A DNA stretch of 64,000 bases from Eutreptiella sp. 'Long Island Sound 2002' (GCA_964036045.1 OZ038392.1:35229330-35293329), one strand, 5' to 3'. Shown: positions 9,240 through 21,669, numbered from the stretch's first letter. Numbers and translations: made by a program. The notes: generated from the letters alone by a model not told the origin.

Positions 9240-11931
9240 TGTTAGGCAATGCGACACCCGAAGAGTCATTTGCTCCGGCACTGCAGAAGGCTCTCCACCG
9301 AGCGGTGCGCATGCAAGAATGGGGACTGACACTCCAGCAACGCATAGAACTACTCAAGCAATGGGTATTGCCTGTACTGACGTACCAGCACGCGTCATCT
9401 TCCCCACAAAGGCGATTTGTGCCCAACTGGCGGACGTGTACCGCATTGCACTCAAATTGAACCCGTGGCGCATCACTCTCCCCATCCTGGGGCTACCTGT
9501 ATCAGAAGGGGGTTTCTCACTGATGCCCCGGAAATCCTTTCTGATGTGGCAACACGCCTCCATGTTTTTGCAGTACGTCAAAGAACCAGCGACAATTTCC
9601 AACATCCTAGCGGTGCCCTTCAAGCACTGGGCCCAGAGATACGGAGTGCACTGCACCTCGGTAACCCTTCCTTTCTTCAGCATGGGACCTGTTCCTTACA
9701 GCACCATGCCTACCATGGCCTTTGCCGCCAAGGCATACTCAGTCACCATGAATTTGGCTTCACCCACTCTGCCAGCAATAGAACCGGCCCTGCTACCACT
9801 GTGGCACAATCGCTTGCTTGCAAAGTCGTCAGGCAGGACCTACTACTCCCCATCGCTGCTTCGTAAAAATGTGCCATTTCTCAGAGACGTCGTCCAGAGT
9901 CCGGAACTGTGCGAAGCACTACCACACACGTGGAAATCTGTGTACCGATTACACAAGCGAAAGCTGTTATCACTGCGCAGTTCCCCCCCTGCAGTACAAC
10001 ATGTGCCGAGCTTTTGGTTCCATTGGAAATCCTCGGCCGTGTCCAGGGAGCTAGCCAAGCCGAACAATTTCTGCACCAGACAATCCAGGGACACATGGAA
10101 GGCCCTCATGGCCCTACAGTTACCAGACACGGACAGGCATTTCCTTTACAGGGCATTATGGCGTAAACTCCCGACGGGACAACGCCAAGCAAGAATGAAC
10201 CCGGGACAGACCAACTGCCCCTTTGATGGGGTGCCTGAAACCCACAAGCATCTCTGCACGGACTGCCGCTTTTGGAAAATTGCATTTGACTGCATCAACA
10301 AGGCGTATGCGCCCATTGTGATTGAAGGTAACCCCATCTCTTCTGTGTCCACATTGGTCTGGGATACCCCCTCCCTTAGCTTGAGTACTGCACCAGGACT
10401 TCTGGCCTGGTCGGCCATCGTGGTCAACTGGGGTCTGCGAACATCAGCCCGGATTAAGGGTTTCACCGTCACGTGGGAAAACTTCCTGACTGGCTGGGTG
10501 AAAAAACTAGCCACTTGGCAACAATACCCTCTGAGGTGGCTGTCCACTGCTGAGCTAAGTATATTCACGGACTGCATCCTGCAGCTTTTAGAGGAGGGTA
10601 AGCTGGTTCACCCCAACCTCTCCTGTTCTGCTAATTTGCCGAGGCCACGACGCACGGGCAATAACGCCAAGATGGCCAGGAAACTGGCTGCAAAGCAAGA
10701 GTTTGCCTCCCAACTGGAGGGAATCGTGGCACAGGGGCTGACTCAGATATATACGGACGGCTCATCAGAAAGGGTCCTGCCCGTAGGGTATATTGGTGGA
10801 TACGGAGTACATGTGCCGAACACACTGCATCTAGGGGCACCTATGCCTGCACACCTACCTCAAACAAATAATGCTACTGAGGTGTACGCAGTGACTCAGG
10901 GACTAAAATTTTTTCCACAAGCAAACTTGGCCCTGATGGCAGACTCTGCCTTGGTCTACCTCGGGGCCACCGGCGCAGCGCGGATCTGGAAAATCCGTGG
11001 CTGGCACAGATCACACGGCCCCATACTACACCCCGAACTATGGGAAGAGCTTCTACAGCTCATCGCGGACCACCGAGGTATACTGAGTTGGTACAAGGTC
11101 CCATCACATGTGCAGATAGAGGGTAATGAACGTGCCAATGATTTGGCAGAATGGGGACGGCAGCAAAACCCGCTATACCCTGAACCCTCCGGGGACAGAG
11201 AGGAGGGCAGGGCAGGCAAGGAAGCGAACCACAGCAAAGTGATCATTTTTTCACACAAGCACCCATCCCCCCCTGAGCCCGCAGTACGTGCAGGTTCACC
11301 CCGACCCCCAGTGGTGCAAGAACCCTCGACACCGCCGTGTGCGACACCGTCCGCTCCCATGTCAGGCACACAGTCAGATACACACAACATGGTGACACCC
11401 CTTGTGACACCTATTAGAGTACCGGTCAGTGCCTCCCCATTGTGCAGAGATACACCCGCCTGCCTGCTTTTGAATGATCTGGATTTATGCCTCATGGATG
11501 AACCTGTAAGTTGTCAGAGTGGCTACCTCTCAGAAACCACCGTATCTTTCGCCTCCACAGAGGATTACATTCAGTCTCAGGCTTCGCAGGACAATCTACT
11601 CACGGTATCAGGGAGTGAAAAATATTCCGTCCCACGGCCAACCAAACGAAGGCATTTCAACACGCCTAGCCCGGTGCCATCAAGCCCCGCCTCAGTGGAA
11701 ATACACTCACAAGCCACAACCATGTACTCACCCAGCATGCCGGCGCGTTCTAACAGACAGCCTGTATACTCGCCACGACAACCCGCATCGCCTCTGGCGC
11801 CAGACACGCCCAATTTCTGGCACTGCTCAATTTGTGACACTGATTGCTCAGGGCACTCCCCACCAGAGTCACCTACCACCCCGGACTCTGGCTGTTTTGA
11901 GATGTAGGGGCCCCCTCCCATGTCTGAATGA
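9231..11931 (+). pseudogene. LINE A ORF2, RT thumb to RNase H and tail
   Basis: This continues the RT frame of 7666-8101 after the nested insertion. It runs through the RT thumb region, a Cys/His cluster near 10217 (CPFDGVPETHKHLCTDC) and an RNase H domain. RNase H residues are visible in order: YTDGS near 10755, the NNATE glutamate near 10870, MADS near 10935 and ANDLAEWG near 11135, so the acidic set is complete. A Ser/Pro-rich tail with CSICDTDC follows. A one-base frameshift lies near 9385, between WVLPVLTY and VIFPTKAI. TAG at 11905-11907 is followed by TGA at 11929-11931. The N-terminal residues of the open frame before 9231 belong to LINE 3' DNA, not to the protein. Confidence 0.8.
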
Positions 11932-12032
11932 ACAAGCAAGAAAGCACCTGATCCGCAATTGAATTCGTGGTGACGATAGGGTCTGATTGTCTTTGTACCC
12001 CGTCACGCTATGCCCTTGATTGAGGCCCACCA

Positions 12033-12126
12033 AATGCCCCCAAGAGGTCCCCCCCGGGGGACCTTATGCAAAGTCCAATTTGGCTCCGGTGCCAGTGGAT
12101 GCTCTGCGGCACGGAGCCATTGGCCT
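12033..12126. repeat. 94-bp direct repeat, copy 1
   Basis: It is essentially identical to 12826-12919 and begins ATGCCCCCAAGAGG. It contains a GGTCCCCC/GGGGGACC inverted repeat. The nested LINE copy lacks it. Confidence 0.75.
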
Positions 12127-12315
12127 ACGAAGCTGACAGATTGGCGGACCAGGGAAGGCTCTCCCACCCCAGATGTCCGTGCTCAGGACCCCGTCACGTG
12201 TTTTCACCGTGGCCACTACACCCCCCCTCCACCAAGCGTCAGCGCAGGGACACGGCCACCGAGCTGGACTCGGTTGTGCAAGTTTTGAATTTTTCCCCCT
12301 ACAAAGACAGTAAGG

Positions 12316-12390
12316 GAGGCAGTGTGGCATAATGGTTACCATCGTCAACTGTCATCGCATAGATCGCCGGTTCAAACCCAGCCTGCAGCA
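12316..12390 (+). repeat. tRNA-like sequence in LINE A 3' region (outer copy)
   Basis: 75-nt counterpart of 8539-8613. Its A-box has changed to GGCATAATGGTTA and its B-box to GGTTCAAACCC. Confidence 0.55.
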
Positions 12391-12612
12391 GTGCTCCCCC
12401 CCAACGGCCTCGCCCGATAGGGGACTGGAGCCCCTCCCGCTTTTCCATCTACTTTTTGCTTTTGCCTTATCTATTTTTTCCTATCGAATAGCTTCAAAAA
12501 TTGTGCTTTACACTTGATCAGAAAAAATATGCCCAGCCACCTGCAGCAGTGCGCCCCGCCACCGCCCCCACCCGTTGCTTGCCTTTGCCCGAGCCGCCCC
12601 TCCGCATGATCA

Positions 12613-12690
12613 GCGGCTCGGGCAGTGCGGTTTGAACCTGGGACCAGCGACGCTGGAGTCCAGGGTGCTTCCACTGAAGCACAGGGCACC
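12613..12690 (-). repeat. Second tRNA-like sequence, reverse strand (outer copy)
   Basis: Minus-strand counterpart of 8870-8952, with a degraded B-box (GGTTCAAACC). Confidence 0.45.
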
Positions 12691-12825
12691 ACGCCCATAC
12701 CATGACACCGCGAACACACAGCAGGATACCAAGGATAAGAGTCTATGTCAGCAATGTTTGCACTTGCCCTCCAAGCCAGGCCAAGACTCCCTTCCTATTG
12801 TATGTTTCACCCTGCACTTCACCCC

Positions 12826-12919
12826 ATGCCCCCAAGAGGTCCCCCCCCGGGGGACCTTATGCAAAGTCCAATTTGGCTCCGGTGCCAGTGGATGCTCTGC
12901 GGCACGGAGCCATTGGCCT
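12826..12919. repeat. 94-bp direct repeat, copy 2
   Basis: Second copy of the unit at 12033-12126, 793 bp downstream. Confidence 0.75.
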
Positions 12920-13204
12920 GTTCGACTATTGTGCCCAGTCACGAACATGTACACGATGTCCAGTTCAGCTCAGACGTCAGTACTACCAGGGTGCGAAGGT
13001 TGTAGACCTACACACATGCTGGTGACACTGTCACTGTGGCTGGTCACGGCTATGTACATAGATAGTGGAGCACCCCAACCAAGAAGAGGACACATGGAGC
13101 CTGTGTGATTGAACTGCACATGCACGCACTGACGTGATGAACTTATGGATGTACGACAGGCGGTGGTGGACGCCTGTACGTTTCAGCAAACCACCTTTAT
13201 GGCC

Positions 13205-13345
13205 AACACCGAAAAGAAAAGCAAAACAACAAGACAGCATGGATTAGACGCCACAAGAAAATGCCGGCCGCCGAAACAAGTATGTTGCACGTTAGCTACG
13301 CTATTTAACGTACAAAGGGAGCCGTGGCGCGCAACGCACGAGGGA
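13205..13345. repeat. Right 141-bp target-site duplication of LINE A
   Basis: Direct repeat of 7525-7665 placed immediately after the LINE 3' end. Confidence 0.8.
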
Positions 13346-15420
13346 AACAAAACAACGACCGCGCCGCCACCAACAAGAGAGCACGCCCGCAGATTCCCCG
13401 CACGCATAGGACGAGGACGCCATGAGACAAGCAAGGTGTGTGAAAGCAACAAGGGGACGAGGGCCCCAAAACACAAAGCGCAACACGGAAAATCACAAAA
13501 GGCACACCACACCACAAACCACACGCAAGAGCGCCCGCGGGCGCCCAGCGGCCAAGAGGTATGCCCATGCACGCACGTCGTACGAACCGCCGCAAGCGCA
13601 ACAAGGTATAGCCACGGGGGCCAACGCCGGAAGGGACACAAGCGAACCACCACACACCGACGTGCCCGCCGCCGAAAAAATAACCGCCACGAGCATCAAG
13701 CCGCCGCCCTACCACCCACATATGCTTTCTAGGCCGTCCACACGGAAAGAAGTATGGCATGAGGGACACCCGCACGTAAACGAGAGAAGGGAGCCACACG
13801 CCACCGGAGTGCACACCACCGCCACAAAAAACACGTACCACAAGCCCAAGGGCACAAGATGAGCAAGAGTCCTAGCCCGCCGCCGCAAGCGCAACAAGGT
13901 ATGGATGTACGAAAATACACAACGAGGGCCGCCGCTAAAGGAGACACAAGCGAACCGACACGCCAACGCGCCCACGGACCAAGTAACCACCACAAGAACC
14001 ACTCTCCTCTCCCTCTCTATAGGCCGTCAACGCGGAAGGAAATATGGACACCCCCAGAGAACACACGAAGAGCAAGAGGCCACCAGCACCGCGGAAGGGA
14101 GCATGGGTGGTATGAGGAAATATTTAATCAGCAGTCCACACGCCACGAAGTGATGGTACGAGGAACACCCGCAGGAAAATGTGAGGAGGGAGCCACACGC
14201 CACCGGAGAGCACACCACCGCCACAAAACACACATACCACAAGCCCAAGAGCACAAGAGGAGCAAGAGGTGGTATGCCCACACACGCTAGCACAAACAAC
14301 GCAAGGTATGGCGAGGGACCAAGACTCCTAACCCGCCGCCGCAAACGCCACGAGGATGGAAGGACCAAGAATGGAGTAAGAAAGTACACAACGAGGGCCG
14401 CCGCCAATGGAGACACAAGCGGGCCGCCACGCCAATGCGACCACCGACCAAGTAACCGCCACGAGAACCACCCTCCGCTCCCTCTCTATAGGCCTTCAAC
14501 ACGGAAGGAAATACGGGAACACAACAAGCACACAATGAGCCTGAGAACACACGAAGAACAAGAGGCCGCCAACACAGCGGAACGAAGCATGGTATGAGTG
14601 CACACCGCCGCAGCAAAACACGCACACCCCAGAACACAAGAAGAGCAAGAGGTATGGCCGGTGCCCACACACACGCAAGTACAGGCAACGCAAGGTATGA
14701 CAAAAGGCAAGGACAAGTAAGGCAAGGACAATGTACTCGTTCGTGAACAAGCCGAGCCATCCCACCACCCTGTCCACACGCACGCTTTCTAGGTCGCCAA
14801 CGCCGTGAATGTGGTATGGACGAATGGGAAAACCGCGACACCGCCACACACACACACAAACCACACTAGGTAGGCCAAAGGGATACCGCCACCGCCGCAG
14901 CATAGTCATCACCGTCAGCGATTGCATCGTCGTTGTTGCACGCACTGTCATAACCGCCACCCCCGCAACGACCCACACCCATGTCCATGGCTCACAGGAC
15001 CACGAAGGAGCAGACAAGAGGGGAACGTAAAGGTGAAAAGCCGTGGCCACACACGACAGAGAGGACCAAGAGAACGAGGAAGTAGGCAAAGGAAAAAGCC
15101 GAGCCACACACAGGGACACAAGGGAGGCAGGGCAAAATGCGTGCCAGGGAGGAGGGCCGACCTGCAGGGGGTAGAGGAAAGGGTAAAAAACGCCGCAACG
15201 AGTAAAGAAGAAGGAGGGTACCGCACCAGCAAGGCAGTGGACGCACAAGAGCGAGGGGCACAGCCACAAGCCACAGCACCACCGCACGCACAACAGCACG
15301 AGGCAGAGGGCGAGAGGGGGGCACGGGAGCGACCGAAGAAGAGAGCACCACGGCACACACCGCACCACCACGCACCCACACAAACACCCAGACACCACAC
15401 AGACACCACGCACACGACAC
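13346..15420. repeat. GC-rich region with diverged ~300-460-bp tandem units
   Basis: Units beginning CCGCCGCAAGCGCAACAAGG or variants start near 13578, 13883 and 14334. A degenerate trace lies near 14760. Each unit ends in TAGGCCGTCNACNCGGAAG and a GTATGG-type word, often with GCCACACGCCACCGGAG and CACAAGCCCAAG. Long open frames occur on both strands but are repeat-driven and have no family resemblance. From about 14860 to 15420 I see only low-complexity ACC/CAC-rich DNA. Confidence 0.6.
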
Positions 15421-15429
15421 ACACCAACA

Positions 15430-17163
15430 CCCGGCCGCCCGCCCCACAGACGGGCGGCACAGCCACACCCACACACCCGCGCCCACAGCAAGTGAGCGGC
15501 GGGCCCTAGCTGCCCGCCCCACGGGCGGGCAGCCGGGGGAGGGCGAGCGCCTAACCCCAGGCGCTCCCTCACAACGCCACCCCCCCCCCCCTGGGAACTG
15601 GTCTACGCTGCAGTGCAGCAAGCAAAACACTGAACAATGTGGTTATGACCATGCGCCTGTGACAGGGGGCGTATGCGAGCCCAACTTCCGTTGCCTCATC
15701 CCCCCGTCCCCCCAAGGACGCCCTCCCGCCACCCCCACAGCGCGCAACGCCGGCTCGCAAGAGCGCACGCTGTGGGGCCGCTACTTGGTCCCCACGCCCA
15801 CACCACCCGCGCCAGGGAAACACGGGGAAAGGGGCCTGACTGCCCGCCCCCAAGGACGGGCGACCGGGAGAGGGAAAGCGCCCCACACCAGACGCCCCTC
15901 ACAACGGTGAGAGGTTGCCCCCCCCCAACCCCTGGGACGACCTCCCGCCATCCCCGCAGCGCGCAGCCTCTTGCAGGGCACGCACACCAAAGGGACAGTG
16001 CCGGGCCCCCACGCCCGCACACCCGCGCCCATGGCACGTGGGCAGCGGACCCTGACTGCCCACCCTGAGGGCTGGCAGCTGGGGGAGGACAAGCGCCTAA
16101 CCTCCAAAGCCCCTCACCACGGCACGAGGGGACCCCCCCGAGGACGCCGTCCCGCCACCCCCACAGCGCGCAACGCCGGCTCGCAAGAGCGCACAGTGTG
16201 GGGCCGGTGCTGAATCCCCACGCCCACACCGCCCGCGCCCGGGAAACACGGGCAACGGGGCCTGGCTGCCTGCCCCTAGGGACGGGCGGCCAGGAGAGGG
16301 AAAGCGCCCGACACCAGACGCCCCTGACAACGGTGAGAGGTCACCCCCGGGACGACCTCCCGCCACCCCCGCGGCGCGCGGCCCCTCGCAGGGCACGCGC
16401 GCCAAAGGGACGGTGCCGTGCCTCCACGCCCGCACGGCCGCCCCCACAGCACGTGGGCAGCGGACCCCGACTTCCCGCCCCGAGGGCGGGCAGCCGGGGG
16501 AGGACGAGCGCCTGACCTCAAATGCGCCTCACGACGGCACCAGGCACCCCCCCCGTGGACGCCCTCCCGCCACCGCCAAAGCGTGCAACGCCGGCTCGCA
16601 AGAGCGCACGCTATGGGGCCGATGCTGGGTCCCCACGCCCACACCGACCGCGCCCTAGAAACACGGGCAACGGGGCCTGGCTGCCTGCCCCCAGGGACGG
16701 GCGGCCGGGAGAGGGAAAGCGCCTGACACCAGACACCCCTCACAACGGGGAGGATGACCTCCTGCCACCCAGGCGGCGCCTAGCCCCCCGCAGGGCACGC
16801 ACGCCAAAGAAACAGTGCCGGGGCTTCACCCCTGCACACCCGCCCCCACAGCACTGGGGCAGCGGACCCCGACTGCCCGCCCCGAGGACGGGCAGCCGGG
16901 GGAGGACGCGCGGCTGACCCCAGACGCCCCTCACAACGGCGCGAGGCACCCCCCCCCGGGGACGCCCTCCCGCCACCCCCTCAGCGCGCAACGCCGGCTC
17001 GCAAGAGCGCACCATGTGGGGCTGGTGCTGAATCCCCACGCCCACACCACCCGCGCCTGGGAAACACGGGCAACGGGGCCCGGCTGCTTCTTCCGCGAGA
17101 GGGAGAGCGCCTGACACCAGACGCCCCTCACAACAGTGAGAGGTCACCCCCCCGCTGGGACGA
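15430..17163. repeat. GC-rich satellite with ~415-bp two-part unit
   Basis: Subunit A (CGCAACGCCGGCTCGCAAG) starts at 15741, 16167, 16582 and 16985, a spacing of 426, 415 and 403 bp. A related subunit B (CGCAGGGCACGC) lies about midway between. Each subunit carries a short inverted repeat of the form CTGCCCGCCCC...GGGCGGGCAGC and ends near CCCCTCACAACG. The array stops where LINE B begins. No gene is supported. Confidence 0.75.
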
Positions 17164-17164
17164 C

Positions 17165-17468
17165 CACATGGCGACTGACCGGGGAAAGTGTGTCACGGCT
17201 GATTGGAAAAGTCTACTTGTTGGACTCTGGAATGCCTCCAATGTTTGTGATCTCCGAGGCGGACTATGAGGCGCCGAAAAGGCGTATCACGGACCGGCTC
17301 AAGAACACAGATGACGCAAAGACACGCAGGCAAGGCCTAATCACGGGTGGTGAAATTGCCAAGGCCATGGAGTTGGACGACCAAGTCAACAAGGTCATCA
17401 GCTTTCTCAAACGCAAGCGGGACTTGAAGGAGGATGAGGTTTCGTCGTCCAATGGAGTAGCACGATGA
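17165..17468 (+). CDS. LINE B ORF1, C-terminal remnant
   Basis: The frame encodes about 100 residues with a charged, Lys/Arg-rich end and stops at TGA 17466-17468. That stop overlaps the ATG of ORF2 (17465) in an ATGA arrangement typical of coupled LINE reading frames. The N-terminal part before about 17165 reads into satellite DNA and is not real. LINE ORF1 proteins usually bind the element's RNA. No RRM or zinc knuckle is visible in this fragment. Confidence 0.5.
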
Positions 17469-20400
17469 CGTCTGCAGCCAGCATCCCTCTGAGCAGCACG
17501 CTCAGAGTACTGTCCCAAAATATCAATGGATTTCAAACCCAAAATAACCATGAGAAAGCGTAAGCAAAAGCGCATAGTGGCCCTACGGTCACTGCTGCGG
17601 TCCCTGGAGGTGGACTTCTTCGCCATCCAAGAGCCCCACTTCCTCACTGTGGAGGATCGTCAAGCGGGCATGCAATGCTTATCGAAGTACGGGTAAGGCC
17701 TGGACGGACCACTTCATGCAGAAGGACGGGGAGGAGTGGCACTGGCGTGGAAAACATCCAAGTGGACGTTACAATCAATGAAGTTCTTGTCTCCCAAGGC
17801 GCTGAAAGCCTCACTGTCGAGTGGTCCACTGGAGATCACTTTAGTGGTGGCCCACCTCCATCACAAGCACAGGCGACGACAGTCGCAGTGGAAAGACATC
17901 GCCAAGGAGTTACATGGACCGAACCTGTTTTAATGTGTTGATCACAATAGTCTAGTGGTAAGACACAGGGACGCCTTTGCGCCCCGAGAGTTTGAGCATG
18001 ACACGTCTTTACGTGCCCGAGAACAGGAGGTGACAACCCTGGCAAAAGCGGGTCTGCAGGATGTGTGGGTGGACATCCATTGTCCAAGTCTGACGGACAT
18101 CAAGGACAAAGAATCATCATGCCCGACGGGCTTCACATACGGCTACCCTCGAGAAGGAGAGCGGCTTGAACCGCAGAGATTACGTTGTATTGACCGCATA
18201 CACACGACACCTGACTTGTTGAGCCTGGCAACCAGCGTGTACCCCATGTTTGCTGCCAACTCGGACCACAAGGCAATCGTGGCTGAATTCACACCCCCAT
18301 CCTTCGAAACAGAGGACGCAGTTCCTAGATTCTACTGCCCAGAGACCATCCTCCAAGACTCAGAGGCAATGGTAGATCTGGAGACCTCTCTCAAGTCTAT
18401 CACCTCGACGAGAGATCAATGGTGGGAAGATGCACTGGGCTGCATCCAAAAGAAGGCGGTCAGCTACCAAAGGGAGCACAAAAACAAAAAGCAGTCGGTT
18501 GAATTACAAGCCCTACGGCTCTTACGTGGCTCCAGAAGGGACTCCGTCACACCAGCGGTCTATCAGTTTCTTTTATCACTGGGGATTGCAGCGACAGACG
18601 CGGCAACGGCTTACACCCTCCTGGTGGGGGTGTATGAAAAGGCACAGCGTGACAGAACGGGCATGGAAACACTCTCCAAGCTCAAGGGGGTGAATACGTC
18701 GGAGGAAACCTCAGGGGATCTGAGAACGCGAAGAAACGAGTTGTACAGGCTAATGCGGGAGCTGCAGGAGCGCAAGAAACTTCACCAGCTAGTGTCCCGG
18801 GCAGGCACAGCAATACACGGAGCAAAGGCGGTGGCAAAAGAGCTGGTGGAACATTGGGATCAAGTGTCCACCCCAACGGGAGCCACGGAGGAAGAATGTG
18901 TGGCCTATCTGAAAGCGTTAGGAGCGGAACAGCGGCTGTGCAAGGCAGGTCGACTCCTTTTCAAGCAACTTTCCCTGGACATAGTACATGAAGGCCTTAA
19001 GAGGCTAAACAGCAACAGCTCCCCTGGATTGGATGGTTTCTCGGCAAAATTCTTCAAGAGGTTCTCAGAAATTTTCGAACCTCAAATGTATGAGTCACTG
19101 AAACGCTTCCTCGACGTGGGTATAATGCCGCAGACATGGACCTCGGGAGTGGTGACAATGATCCCCAAGACAAAAGCAATACAGACGCCAGACTCACTCC
19201 GACCGATTGCACTGCAAACGACAAGGCAGAAGTGGCTCACCAACATTCTCCTGATCCAGTTAGAGGATGTACTTTTCCACTGCATCCCATCACAGCAAAC
19301 GGGTTTTCTTCGTCACAGAAGTATCCTCCGGCATGTCTATGGGTCACGGGCACTTTGGGATGGCTTACGTGAAGGAGCGGCGTTGTCAGTGGACTTCAGA
19401 AATGCGTTCCCCACGATGTCTCACGAGATGGTGTCGGCGGCACTGGGTCTAATGTGCATACCGTTCCTGTACATCCCACTGATACTGCATCTTTTACGTG
19501 CACCGTATCTGTACTGAGTTGGTAAGGGATATGTTCCAGGGGTCTATCACCATCCGCGTGCAGCCACGCGCCAGGGAGACCCACTCTCCCCGGCACTGTT
19601 CTCCATGGTGGCATCCTTTGTGATTTTCCCGCTACAAGACCTGGGTCCAGGGCTGACTATCATGATGTATGCGGATGACCTCATCATCTTCTTCGATGGA
19701 CGTGCCAACCCACAGCTGCTGAGGAGGGTATGGGAAGTGGTGTCTTGTTTTGGACAATTTTCTGCGCTAAAGGTCAACCTGAATAAAACGGCGGCGATAG
19801 TTCGCAACTGTGGGGGAATGGAGTGGGCGAGGTGCTTTCGGGACATTGGGTTGGACGTCAAAAAATTCGTCAAGTATCTGGGTGTACGCTTGGGGAATGT
19901 ACGGCAGCACCATGATGACCAAGGATGGAGGCTGACGATAGAGCAGGCTTTCGCAGCAGCACTGCAAGAGGCCTTTCGTCGCGCACGGGTGGTATCCACG
20001 CTGCAGTTGTTGATGGACGAACGTGCATTCATGCTGACATCATGGATCCTGCCGGTTGTGGCCTGGGTATCCAGAGCATACTATGCCCCAACCTCAGTGG
20101 TCAGACAACTGAAGTTGGTGTACCACGTGACCATGGGTACCAACACTTGGGGAATTACTCTGCCAATCCTCTCACGGCCAAGAACGCAAGGGGGACTGGC
20201 ACTGCCGGAGCCAGAGCTGTTTCTCATGCACCAGGCAGCAGCTCCGTTTGTCAGCCTTTTGGGGGCGCCTCACAAGTATCCCGACAAGGCAGTGGAGACC
20301 TTCTATGCATGGGCGACAACCATGGGGTTCACACCATCCAAAGACAACCTCCCATGTATCCAGCTTGGCATGGTCCGGACGGCGGAACTGACGTTCTTGG

Positions 20401-20615
20401 GATGGTCGGCAAAGGCACACTCCAATATCCAACGGGTGGCCCCACAGGTGGCCCCCCGGGCAAACCGGGACCAACTGCCACTGTGGCACTCTGTGTACTT
20501 CCGAAATGAGTTCAACTGCTCCTACTACAACACGAAAATGATCCGACAGAAAGTGTTGACGTGGGGTCAATTGCAATCCTTGGAGGACGTAAGGCTGTTG
20601 AATGCACTGCTCTGA
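17465..20615 (+). pseudogene. LINE B ORF2, endonuclease and reverse transcriptase
   Basis: From ATG 17465 the APE-like endonuclease begins with LSQNINGF. After a frameshift near 17545 it continues with IQEPH (17627), GGVALAW, DHNSLV (17943) and SDHKAIVAEF (18262). RT follows with SPGLDGFSAKFF (19021), RQGDPLSPALFSM (19570) and MYADDLIIF (19666). TAA codons at 17694-17696 and 17931-17933 lie in frame inside the endonuclease and fit Gln. TGA at 19515-19517 and 20613-20615 also lie in frame and look like CGA-to-TGA changes. The protein would nick target DNA and prime cDNA synthesis there. This copy is dead because of the frameshift and TGA codons. Confidence 0.8.
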
Positions 20616-21665
20616 ACATGGAAAGGGGTGTACAATCATGGTGGACGACTCCTCAATAAAGTCCCGTCACAAGGGGGGTTTGATACCCCCGCAGTCCACG
20701 CCCAAAACTGGACTAGGGCATGGCTGCTCCAGTTCTGCGCCTCTCAGCCAGGGGTCCGCGACCCACAAACATGGGAACCATGGGCACAAGCACAGCTACC
20801 GCCGAGGGCTCGGGACTTTGCGCAAAAAGTGCTGTGGCACAATCTGACCGTGCATCCAAGAGTCTACAAGAGGTCGGGCACGGACAAGTGCCCGGTGTGC
20901 TCACAAAAGGAGACGGTCAAACACCCAATGGTCGAGTGCCCAATGTTTAAAGCGGCGGCAGCACTACTATGGCCTGGTGGAAACAGGTAACGGGAAGTCG
21001 GCAGTCCGAGACATGATGGAGTCTGACCACCGAGAGTGGTTGCTGAACACGAACCAAGGCTGGGCAATGTGGTCAGCAAGAAGTGCCCACTGGCGATACC
21101 CATGCAAAGTCAAAGCAGAAGCATCACCAGTGCTCACATCATACCTGACAACCTGGCTAAGGGAGCGGTGTGAATGGGTGGGATTTTACTCAGGAGAGCG
21201 CAGGGCACAGTGGAGAGGCTTCAAGCAGTCACTGGAGCAGTTTCGAGATACCGGAGTGCAGCCCGACAAGGGGAAGTACGAGTACTGGGGGATTGAATGC
21301 ATGGTGGCAAACACACACAGAGTGCTTCACGCAAGAGGGATCAGCCGACAAACACAGTTGGCATAGGGAAACGGAATCACGCCCAAAGCGCCCGAGGCAA
21401 GCAGGCCCGAGAGTGCTACAAGGAACGCAAGATCTGATTGCAGAACCGGTGGCAAAGGGTTACAGGATTGTGTACACGGACGGGTCGTCAAAACGACTGA
21501 GCCACAAGGACATGCGCAGGGCCGGGGGCTTTGGCGTGTTCGCAGTGGAAGATGAGCAAGGACCAGAGGTGCGCTCTTACGGCTACGTACCAACACGCCA
21601 CAGGGAAACAAATAACGGAGCGGAGCTTTGGGCAGCCCTGGAAGCCTTACACTTAGGCGTCACAA
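20616..21665 (+). pseudogene. LINE B ORF2, zinc finger and partial RNase H
   Basis: The RT C-terminal region contains CPVCSQKETVKHPMVEC (near 20890), a zinc-finger arrangement found after RT in LINEs. Frameshifts near 20980 and 21365 separate three frames. The last encodes the start of RNase H, with VYTDGSSK near 21470 and NNGAELWAALEAL near 21611. The later RNase H aspartates are absent because the homology ends near 21665. The same frameshifts occur in the inverted copy at 62935-64000, so they predate the duplication. Confidence 0.75.
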
Positions 21666-21669
21666 GTTG

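Larger units (their letters stand above)
7666..13204 (+). mobile_element. LINE A, 5'-truncated non-LTR retrotransposon
   Basis: The element contains RT, zinc-finger and RNase H coding sequence followed by a long 3' region with two tRNA-like stretches. It ends near CAGCAAACCACCTT without a poly-A tail. It is 5'-truncated inside RT and flanked by 141-bp direct repeats. A second truncated copy of the same family (8102-9228) sits inside it. Both copies have the same 3' end, which fixes the family terminus. Confidence 0.8.
11932..13204 (+). other. LINE A 3' untranslated region
   Basis: The region has no coding. It holds a forward tRNA-like sequence (12316-12390), a reverse tRNA-like sequence (12613-12690) and two 94-bp direct repeats. 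Its last ~180 bp match the end of the nested copy at 9070-9228. No poly-A or simple-repeat tail is visible. Confidence 0.65.
17165..21665 (+). mobile_element. LINE B, non-LTR retrotransposon, 3' end missing
   Basis: The element has an ORF1 remnant followed by ORF2 with endonuclease, RT, zinc finger and the first part of RNase H. It starts within ORF1 at the satellite edge. It breaks off inside RNase H, where the DNA changes to that of the palindrome-bearing element. LINEs normally lose 5' sequence and keep the 3' end, so the missing 3' end means something later replaced or interrupted it. The last part, from about 20607, is repeated inverted at the right end of the window. Confidence 0.8.

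Noticed and set aside
13145-16917. Long open frames on both strands of the GC-rich region
   Set aside because: They occur in several frames at once, consist of Pro/Arg/Ala/Gly low-complexity sequence and follow tandem repeats, with no family motif.
17940-17970. tRNA A-box-like TAGTCTAGTGGTAAG
   Set aside because: It lies in the endonuclease reading frame (DHNSLVVRH) and has no B-box downstream, so a chance match.
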